Source: Enteractinococcus helveticum (GTDB lineage Bacteria > Actinomycetota > Actinomycetes > Actinomycetales > Micrococcaceae). Taken from it: 6,203 nt of DNA. Position numbers and translations under genes: made by a program. This document shows, piece after piece, positions 1 through 5,031 of this stretch (positions are counted from its first letter, which is position 1; the number at the start of each line of letters is the position of its first letter). The notes beneath the pieces are model-generated. The model was not told where the DNA came from. It searched no databases and saw only the letters and a list, made by a program, of their open reading frames with translations. The stretch covers positions 1 through 6,203 of the forward strand of contig NZ_DYXC01000148.1 in assembly GCF_020742345.1 (NCBI RefSeq). Reading direction: 5' to 3'.

Positions 1-40
1 CCCGGAAACCACGATCACAAGACTGGTTTCCGGGTTGTTT
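1..40 (+). terminator. Hairpin at left edge, possible transcription terminator
   Basis: A perfect 10-bp inverted repeat pairs 1-10 (CCCGGAAACC) with 25-34 (GGTTTCCGGG) around a 14-nt loop. It is followed by TTGTTT at 35-40, a short and imperfect T-rich stretch. This fits a rho-independent terminator for a gene lying to the left of the window. The loop is rather long and the T tract is interrupted, so it could also be a structural repeat or part of a mobile element end. Confidence 0.45.
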
Positions 41-43
41 CAA

Positions 44-89
44 CACCCAAAATCAGGAATCTATACACACATTTTGGGCCTTACCCCAA
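44..89. repeat. Possible IS end (IS256-like) with 8-bp inverted repeat
   Basis: CCCAAAAT (46-53) is inverted as ATTTTGGG (71-78) with a 17-bp AT-rich spacer containing CTATACACAC. Sequences of the type 'ctatacacacattttggg' remind me of the non-coding ends of IS256/Mutator-family elements. Immediately inward, at about 90, the IS3 reading frame to the right loses its expected sequence, so this stretch may be where another element cut it off. The family assignment is from memory of such ends and is weak; no transposase of that family is visible. Confidence 0.25.
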
Positions 90-375
90 TTAAGCCGACC
101 CCGCCTTCAGGATCTCATTGGCACGGCGCAGCTGAAGCATTCTCACGCTTCAACTTCCGGATCTGCTCCTGGGCATCCGTGGGTACACCTGGCTTCTTGC
201 CGGTATCCACCTCGGCTTGTTCCACCCACCGCCGCAACGTCTCAGTAGCAATACTCAGCTTCGGTGCAGTCTCACGAATCACCGTATACCGACTCGGTGC
301 GTCTTCATCTTCTAGCCGGTCAAACACCATGCGCGTGGCAGGATCTTTAATCGATTGAGGGTACTTCCTTGGCAT
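90..375 (-). pseudogene. IS3-family transposase OrfA, frameshifted and 3'-truncated
   Basis: Starting at ATG 373-375, the frame begins MPRKYPQSIKD and continues with TRMVFDRLED, APKLSIATETLRRWV and QEQIRKLKREN. This is the helix-turn-helix and leucine-zipper layout of IS3 OrfA (Tnp_1/HTH_38-like), which binds the terminal repeats of the element. The continuous frame stops at 115 after 86 residues. If one extra base near 135-136 is ignored, the frame continues as QLRRANEILKAGSA to a TAA at 90-92, which is the expected OrfA continuation. The family usually goes on with about 15 more residues and then OrfB (the DDE integrase), and both are missing. No slippery A-rich heptamer sits at the shift, so this is decay and not programmed frameshifting. 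A GAGAGGA-type ribosome binding site precedes the start. Confidence 0.8.
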
Positions 376-392
376 ATTTCCATCCTCTCAAA

Positions 393-422
393 TTAGGACG
401 GAACAAAACCCAGGACGGTTCA
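393..422 (-). repeat. Outer (left) terminal inverted repeat of the IS3 remnant
   Basis: Read on the minus strand, the sequence from 422 inward begins TGAACCGTCCTGGG and continues with TTTTGTTCCGTCC. It lies just upstream of the OrfA start. The TGAACCG-type tip and its position are typical of IS3-family left ends. The opposite repeat is not found, which agrees with loss of the right part of the element. The tip at 422 directly touches the IS110 transposase fragment. Confidence 0.6.
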
Positions 423-506
423 TTCATCGCCCTCGCCAGACGCCGCCTCGACACGCTGTATGCCATGCTGCGCGACGGTACCTTCTACCAAGACCCGGTA
501 CCTTAA
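423..506 (+). pseudogene. C-terminal fragment of an IS110-family transposase
   Basis: Frame 423-506 encodes FIALARRRLDTLYAMLRDG followed by TFYQDPVP and TAA. 'ALARRR-x-D-x-LYAMLRDG' at the extreme C-terminus is the usual end of IS110-family (DEDD plus Tnp_20) transposases in actinobacteria. Only about 27 residues remain of a protein that is normally near 400, so it cannot work. Its left edge is exactly the tip of the IS3 terminal repeat, so an IS3 copy probably inserted into the IS110 gene and the remainder was later lost. There is no start codon or promoter of its own. Confidence 0.7.
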
Positions 507-571
507 AAGACGGACCACAATCTTGCCAAAGCAGCTTGACAAAAACGATAGAGGAACCCCCGCCACACAAT
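507..571 (+). mobile_element. Probable non-coding right end of the IS110 remnant
   Basis: After the transposase stop comes a short stretch with AGCTTGACAAAAACGATAGA and then a run of C. IS110-family elements typically have a short non-coding 3' end with a 'cttgacaaa..atag(a/g)g' segment before the junction, and they lack long terminal inverted repeats. The exact boundary cannot be fixed from this sequence alone; about 565-575 is my estimate. Confidence 0.35.
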
Positions 572-611
572 AACGAGGGGCCAAACAAGGGGCTACACGG
601 GAACGAGCAGA

Positions 612-810
612 AAACAGACGGCTGAGTATCTTCCTCTATTCCCCAATGAGCTTGGTCATAGCCATGGACACGGTACAGGAGTGGGCGCACTAGGGCCTCA
701 CAGAAGCGGCGGGCATCGCTTTCGTACCAGTTGTCGTTATCGCAGTCTCGGTATTCGTACCGTTCTATCTGTTTCTAGATGTTGTCCGCATAGAAATACA
801 GCGAACCGTT
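612..810 (-). pseudogene. Decayed reading frame of unknown family with in-frame TAG
   Basis: On the minus strand, from 810 downward, one frame reads NGSLYFYADNI, then TAG (775-777), then KQIERYEYRDCDNDNWYESD, ARRFCEALVRPLLYRVHG and YDQAHWGIEED. The residues look protein-like (Y, D, N, W and R rich) and most codons end in C or G, as in the functional genes here. The TAG could be a mutated TGG (Trp). There is no start or ribosome binding site; the right end begins directly after the TetR stop and the left end fades out near the IS110 remnant. I do not recognise the family. The complementary plus frame reads as a hydrophobic V/F-rich stretch, also with a TAG (691-693), but that is what antisense of Tyr/Asp/Glu codons produces. 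Best read as a gene fragment left by recombination. Confidence 0.3.
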
Positions 811-811
811 C

Positions 812-1399
812 TTAGGCGGCCTCACGCGGGGTTAACCCAGTTAATGCAATATCAAGAACCCGGTCGCTCCATGCTCTCTCCAGCGGCCCGGACTGGAACA
901 ATAAGCGGAAATAAATCGGGGCATAAATCAAATCGGCAACACCGACGGAATCCAGTTCCGACCAGATATCGCCTTCTTCTTGGGCACGCCGAATTATCGA
1001 GACAGCTGCGGCGCGCCGATTATGCCAAAAACGTTCCTTGAATTCCTTCATTGCGCTCTGGTCGTGCTGACACTCGGCGATCAGTTGGGAAATAAGACGC
1101 CCTTCATGGGTCGCATACGTTTCTACTAGCGCCCCCATATGTTCGCGCAACGCCTCGAGTCCTGGCAAATCATCGCGTACAGGCGTACGTGCAATATGGC
1201 TGGCTACGAAACTATCAATAACGACCGCAACTTTACTGGGCCACCACCGGTAGATCGTGGTCTTACTGACACCAGCCACTCGGGCTATTCGCTCAATCGA
1301 GAGTTTCTGTACCGATATCCCCTCGCCGCTATCTGGGTCGAGAAGTTCCATTGTGGCCTCAAGAATCGCCTTATGACTTGCTTCACTACGTACTGCCAT
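812..1399 (-). CDS. TetR/AcrR-family transcriptional regulator
   Basis: This 195-residue protein has the normal TetR length. The N-terminal DNA-binding domain covers about residues 6-60, with the recognition helix-turn-helix at about 36-56 (IERIARVAGVSKTTIYRWW, then PSK). The C-terminal half (LIAECQHD..KEFKERFWHNRR..IIRRAQEEGD..LIYAPIYFRLL) resembles the TetR_C_11-type ligand-binding domain. The start at ATG 1397-1399 is the only good choice because an in-frame stop lies a short way upstream; the ribosome binding site is weak. It is divergent from the MFS and oxidase genes across 178 bp containing repeated elements, so it most likely represses itself and the transporter and responds to a phenolic ligand. 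The ligand is an inference from the neighbours only. Confidence 0.92.
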   Translation of the reverse strand: MAVRSEASHKAILEATMELLDPDSGEGISVQKLSIERIARVAGVSKTTIYRWWPSKVAVVIDSFVASHIARTPVRDDLPGLEALREHMGALVETYATHEGRLISQLIAECQHDQSAMKEFKERFWHNRRAAAVSIIRRAQEEGDIWSELDSVGVADLIYAPIYFRLLFQSGPLERAWSDRVLDIALTGLTPREAA

Positions 1400-1403
1400 G
1401 CAA

Positions 1404-1432
1404 CCGATACTACACCCATTCGATACGACACG
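1404..1432. promoter_or_regulatory. Two tandem YCGATACKACAC elements at the tetR start (candidate operator)
   Basis: CCGATACTACAC (1404-1415) and TCGATACGACAC (1420-1431) lie 16 bp apart, just upstream of the TetR start codon. The second is part of a 15-bp block, ATTCGATACGACACG (1418-1432), that recurs exactly at 1512-1526 on the transporter side. Repeated elements on both sides of a divergent tetR promoter region are the usual sign of operators for the local regulator. Lying only 5-35 bp from the start codon, this site would block tetR transcription or early elongation, giving autorepression. Confidence 0.5.
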
Positions 1433-1507
1433 GTCACCCTCGGAGCCTTACTGCAAAATGCACCACAAAAACCCCCAAAGATGTGATGCACAACACGGCC
1501 CTTTGAT

Positions 1508-1537
1508 GTATATTCGATACGACACGACCTGTATCGA
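1508..1537. promoter_or_regulatory. Palindromic repeat upstream of the MFS gene (candidate TetR operator and promoter)
   Basis: The second exact copy of ATTCGATACGACACG lies at 1512-1526. It is embedded in dyads: GTAT (1508-1511) with ATAC (1517-1520), and TCGATAC (1514-1520) with GTATCGA (1531-1537). TATATT at 1509-1514 could serve as a -10 element for the transporter gene, in which case the regulator would sit directly on the promoter. No convincing -35 is seen at the right distance. Binding by the adjacent TetR protein is inferred. Confidence 0.5.
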
Positions 1538-1577
1538 CAGGTTTTCTTCACACTTCTAGTTTCATGCAAGGTTTAAA

Positions 1578-2965
1578 ATGTGTACCAAATCTTCCAACGG
1601 ACACACGTTGTCGGAGGCCATAGATGCCGGTGGCCTCAACTGGCGTCACTGGCTGTTTTTCGGCCTCCTTTTCTTCCTATTCGTCACCGATGGCATGGAC
1701 GCCACGATCGTCAGCCACATCTTCCCTTCCCTTATCTCTGAGAGGGCCTCTCGGTTGGCGGAGGGATTTCTCTCGTGGTCACCGGCGGCTTTATTTTCAT
1801 GGGCATCGGAGCCCTGATTTCTGGACGCCTCTCCGACCTCTTAGGACGGAAGGTCGTACTGATTGCTGCAGGTCTACTCTTTGCGATCGGGACTGGCCTC
1901 GGTGGCACTTCTCCAGATTTCAATATGTTCATGATCTGGCGCTTCCTCGCATGCCTAGGCATTGGCGCAGTCCTACCGACCGGCGTTGCGCTGCTATCAG
2001 ACCTGATTCCCGGGAAACAGCGTGCCGCCATGGTTGCCGCCTCATATGCTGGACTTGGCATAGGCACCTCCCTTGGTGCGGTCCTGGCCGGATTTGTGCT
2101 CCCCACCCTTGGGTGGCAGACCCTCATGTACCTGGGTGGCATCCTTCCTCTTGTGTTCATTACACTTATTTGGCTCATCATCCCCGAATCCCCAATATTC
2201 TTGGCCCACAAAGGACATCACGGCCGTGCGCGCCATGCGCTACTGCGAATCAACCCACGTATTAATGTGGAAAGCATCGACCTGGCGAGTGCGGAAATCT
2301 CAAGTCACTCCACCCGCGGAATGAAGCAGCTTCTCACGTCTACCTTCCGCCGAACCACCATCGCCCTATGGGTTTTTGCGTTCTTTTCTTTGGGAACCCA
2401 GATGGTCATTGTGCAGTACTTGCCGCTGCTCTTACAACAGCCCTCCCCGGGCCTGGATACCGCCCAGAGCAGCACTATCTTTGCGCTCTATGGCTTTGCC
2501 AGCGTTTTGAGCATGCTCTTGCTGGGCTCGGTTCTGGTCAAGCTGCCGATGTACCGTACAGTCGCAGTAGCGATAACCCTCGCGGCCCTTACCGCAGTCT
2601 TGGTGAGCGTCACTTCGGATGCCGGCTTCGGCACCTTGCTCATCACCTTGACAGCGGCAGGATTCTTCATCCCTGCGGCCGTGGGCCCCACACGCAATGT
2701 GCTCACGGTGGGTGCCTATCCAGCTGACCTCAAGGGCACCGGCTTAGGCGTCATGGAACTTTATGCCCGACTCGGATCGGCAGGCCTTGGCGCCGCTGGA
2801 GGAGTCGTCGCTGGCGCAGGAATTGGCCTTGGTGGCTTCTTCCTGGTCCTCCTCGTGCCCTTGGGCATTCTTGGCGGCTCACTTGGCGTACTCAAACGCT
2901 CGCAACAGCGCAAAACAAAACAAGCACATGCTGAAGAGAAGCCACTTGTGAATTCTCTGACCTAG
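1578..2965 (+). pseudogene. MFS transporter, AAHS-like, interrupted by a one-base frameshift
   Basis: A 12-helix major facilitator carrier, predicted to import an aromatic acid or related phenolic compound by proton symport. ATG 1578 follows CAAGG (1567-1571). The first frame gives the N-terminus, helix 1 and the acidic signature LFVTDGMDATIVSHIFPSLI, then drifts into nonsense and stops at 1815-1817. The downstream frame, open from 1742, reads GLSVGGGISLVVTGGFIFMG, the MFS motif GRLSDLLGRK, then WRFLACLGIGAVLPTG and IIPESPIFL, through the C-terminal six helices to 2965. Adding one G to the GGG run at 1744-1746 joins the two frames into about 462 residues, the normal AAHS length. The DGxD motif after helix 1 and the PESP motif after helix 6 support AAHS. 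As written, translation from GTG 1775 would lack helix 1. This is either a real inactivation or a homopolymer sequencing error. Confidence 0.85.
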
Positions 2966-2987
2966 ATAAGCCTACACCTATGCGGAT

Positions 2988-3007
2988 GCTGCACACCACT
3001 GTGCAGC
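2988..3007. promoter_or_regulatory. 8-bp hairpin between the MFS and oxidase genes
   Basis: GCTGCACA (2988-2995) pairs perfectly with TGTGCAGC (3000-3007) around a CCAC loop. No T tract follows, so it is not a standard terminator. It lies 23 bp after the MFS stop and could be a weak attenuator, an mRNA-processing or stabilising hairpin, or an operator half of the oxidase promoter. The function is open. Confidence 0.4.
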
Positions 3008-3054
3008 CAGTGCACTATCAACTCCACTTTCGCCTAAAAGCTCGAAGAACTTGG

Positions 3055-3070
3055 TGTGATGAGTATCACC
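3055..3070. promoter_or_regulatory. CRP/GlxR-type operator upstream of the oxidase gene
   Basis: TGTGATGAGTATCACC matches the CRP-family pattern TGTGA-N6-TCACA in nine of ten arm positions; only the last base differs. In corynebacteria this is the site type of GlxR, a cAMP-responsive global regulator known to control many carbon and aromatic catabolism genes. The site ends 30 bp before the oxidase start codon and 16 bp before its ribosome binding site. It would therefore lie in or just downstream of a promoter, a position that favours repression or roadblock unless transcription starts further downstream. The sequence match is direct; the regulator identity is inferred. Confidence 0.5.
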
Positions 3071-3100
3071 ACATGCGCGAATTTCGAAAGGAAGACTACG

Positions 3101-4708
3101 ATGACTCAAAACGTTGAAAACCTGACCAAAGCTGTCCCACCCGGCGTCACCGAAGAAGGCCTAGAAAAGGCCCTGGAGGCCTTCGTTGCAGCGTTGGGCG
3201 CAGAGAAGGTCGCCTCCGACGACGAGACCCTTAAGGCTTACCGCGACCCGTACCAAATCTCTACTTGGACCACCAACCTTGCTGCTGCTGTCATCAAGCC
3301 CACCAGCACCGAAGAGGTCCAAGAGATCGTCCGTCTGGCAAATGAGCACCGCATCCCGCTGTGGCCGATTGGTCGTGGAAAAAACAATGGTTACGGCGGA
3401 CCGGCTCCACAGGTCAACGGATCGATCATTGTGTCGTTTGAAAACATGAACCGAGTGCTGGAGATCAACGAAGAGCTGGGTTACGCCATGGTGGAGCCCG
3501 GCGTCAGCTGGATCGACCTGTATGAGGCAATCGAAGCCGGCGGGCACGATTTGGCAGCTTCCATCGTTGACGTTGGCTGGGGTGGCGTCGTTTCAAACAC
3601 CCTGGACCATGGGCTGACCTACATGCCCTACTCAATCGACCAGGCGTCGCACTGTGGGATGGAAGTTGTTCTACCCGACGGCGACCTCATTCGCACAGGC
3701 ATGGGCGCGATGGAAGGCAATAAGACCTGGCCGCTGTATAAGCGCGGTTTAGGCCCAACGTCGACCGAACTCTTCATGCAATCGAACTACGGCATTGTCA
3801 CGAAAATGGGCTACTGGCTCACGCCTAAGCCCGAAGTGTACATGCCATTGTGGCTCCGCTCTTGGAACGACGATGACATCGGCCCTATCGTGGATGCACT
3901 TCGTGAACTCATGCTTGATGGCACAATCGATATGCGCCCACAGTTCTCCAACACACTGATTATGGCCTCCATGATGTCATCCCGCAAAGATTGGTGGGAT
4001 GGCGACGGCCCGTTGCCAGAACACATCATCGACAAAATCGCAAAAGAACTGGACCTTGGCCGCTGGATGATGCGCTTTGCCCTCTATGGCGATGAAGCAG
4101 TAGTAGATCACCGTTACGCGAAGCTCAAGAAGCGTTTCGAATCGATTTCCGGCGTTGAAGTCACCGGCGAAAAATACGAAAAATCCGAGTGGAAGAATCT
4201 CCAAAACCCACACGAACAGATCCAAATCGGGATCCCGAACCTCGACCTATACAAAATGGCCTCATGGTACGGCGGAGAAGAAGGCGGACACGTCGACTTC
4301 TCACCAGTTATTCCAATGACCACCACCGATACCCTGACCGCGCTGTCTTTCATGAAAGAAATGGTCCAGGAAGCCGGCCTAGACCACATGGCCGGTCTGC
4401 TTCCTATCAACGCGCGGTCGACCACCTTCATCAATGTGCTTGCTTTCGACACCAAGGATGAAGATCAAACCCGTCGAGCGTACGAAGTTGCCAAGAAGAT
4501 GGTGGCCATCGCCGGCAAGAAAGGCTACGGCGAATACCGTGCACACCTCTCATTCATGGACCTCGCTGCGGACCAGTTTGGATTCAACAACCACTCGCAA
4601 CGACGCTTCAATGAAACCATTAAAGACGCCCTCGACCCCAACGGCATCCTCGCTCCAGGCAAGTCAGGAATTTGGCCGGCCCGCCTACGCAACGGCAATA
4701 ACGCCTAG
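3101..4708 (+). CDS. FAD-dependent vanillyl-alcohol/eugenol oxidase-like enzyme (VAO family)
   Basis: A 535-residue flavoprotein that oxidises the side chain para to a phenol hydroxyl (for example vanillyl alcohol, eugenol or 4-alkylphenols), passing electrons to oxygen to give H2O2; probably cytoplasmic, as no signal peptide is seen. Residues about 55-230 form the FAD-binding PCMH domain, with PIGRGKNNGYGG (Tyr98, aligned with VAO Tyr108) and VDVGWGGVVSNTLDHG (Asp157, aligned with the VAO base Asp170). The cap domain holds GGEEGGHVDFSP, whose His397 sits where VAO His422 binds FAD covalently. YGEYRAH gives Tyr479-Arg480, equivalent to VAO Tyr503-Arg504. The end, DALDPNGILAPGKSGIWPAR, is family-typical. 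ATG 3101 is chosen because AAAGGAAG (3087-3094) precedes it; the frame is open to GTG 3056, but that start lacks a good site. The His linkage favours an oxidase over a PchF-type cresol dehydrogenase, which uses Tyr. Exact substrate unknown. Confidence 0.93.
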   Translation: MTQNVENLTKAVPPGVTEEGLEKALEAFVAALGAEKVASDDETLKAYRDPYQISTWTTNLAAAVIKPTSTEEVQEIVRLANEHRIPLWPIGRGKNNGYGGPAPQVNGSIIVSFENMNRVLEINEELGYAMVEPGVSWIDLYEAIEAGGHDLAASIVDVGWGGVVSNTLDHGLTYMPYSIDQASHCGMEVVLPDGDLIRTGMGAMEGNKTWPLYKRGLGPTSTELFMQSNYGIVTKMGYWLTPKPEVYMPLWLRSWNDDDIGPIVDALRELMLDGTIDMRPQFSNTLIMASMMSSRKDWWDGDGPLPEHIIDKIAKELDLGRWMMRFALYGDEAVVDHRYAKLKKRFESISGVEVTGEKYEKSEWKNLQNPHEQIQIGIPNLDLYKMASWYGGEEGGHVDFSPVIPMTTTDTLTALSFMKEMVQEAGLDHMAGLLPINARSTTFINVLAFDTKDEDQTRRAYEVAKKMVAIAGKKGYGEYRAHLSFMDLAADQFGFNNHSQRRFNETIKDALDPNGILAPGKSGIWPARLRNGNNA

Positions 4709-4769
4709 TCTCGTAGCGATCAGCGGCAACGCGCTCGCAAGCCTCAGGCGCCACTCCTAATCACTATAC

Positions 4770-4810
4770 GGGTGCCCTGCTTCCAGCTGGAGGTAGGACA
4801 CCCCGTTTTT
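4770..4810 (+). terminator. Strong rho-independent terminator after the oxidase gene
   Basis: A long hairpin pairs GGGTGCCCTGCTTCC (4770-4784) with GGAGGTAGGACACCC (4789-4803) around an AGCT loop. It has one A/C mismatch and two G-T wobbles. CG then TTTTT (4806-4810) follows. It lies 62 bp after the oxidase stop and should end transcription there, separating the oxidase unit from the sulfatase gene downstream. Confidence 0.85.
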
Positions 4811-5031
4811 GCCCATTATTGACGCTGCTCGGTTCACCCAGCAGACCTACATGGAGCGTATTTCATCACTATTTGCTTTCAATGATCGCCCCGAAACCTC
4901 AGGAGGTCCGCAATCCTTCGACTGGAGATTGCATAAAAGTCGAAGACGAAAACACGCCTTAATGAGAACCTTATAAACCAACTAATTTTTATCCTTATTT
5001 TATAAGAACAGTCGTACAGTGAGGACGAGAA
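4811..5031 (+). other. AT-rich intergenic region ahead of the sulfatase
   Basis: No convincing gene is seen here. Two inverted repeats stand out: CTTCGACT (4916-4923) with AGTCGAAG (4938-4945), and CTTATAA (4970-4976) with TTATAAG (5000-5006). The second lies in a very AT-rich stretch (about 4968-5008) that probably contains the sulfatase promoter; TATAAG at 5001-5006 is a possible -10 but lacks a clear -35. GAGGA (5021-5025) is the sulfatase ribosome binding site, six bases before ATG 5032. Confidence 0.4.

Noticed and set aside
35..358. Plus-strand open frame over the IS3 remnant
   Set aside because: It is antisense to the recognisable OrfA sequence, has low-complexity Ser-rich composition and has no ribosome binding site.
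424..690. Minus-strand 88-residue open frame starting at GTG 690
   Set aside because: Its second half is only the antisense of the IS110 C-terminus. The first part belongs to the longer decayed frame listed at 612-810, and no start signal is present.
646..840. Plus-strand membrane-like reading (AGIAFVPVVVIAVSVFVPFY)
   Set aside because: It is interrupted by TAG at 691-693, is rich in GTA codons, and its hydrophobicity is explained by being the complement of Tyr/Asp/Glu codons on the minus strand.
1139..1486. Plus-strand open frame over tetR and the divergent region
   Set aside because: It is antisense to the clear TetR gene and has no family features.
1482..1497. Second CRP/GlxR-like site TGTGATGCACAACACG upstream of the MFS gene
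   Set aside because: The left arm is perfect, but the right arm matches TCACA at only three of five positions, which is too weak to list.
1624..2265. Plus-strand 213-residue frame within the MFS gene
   Set aside because: It is an Arg/Pro/His-rich out-of-frame shadow; the MFS motifs are in the other two frames.
3056..3100. Upstream GTG start for the oxidase (15 extra residues)
   Set aside because: It has no good ribosome binding site, it would overlap the CRP-type site, and the extension is not family-like. ATG 3101 has a strong AAAGGAAG site.
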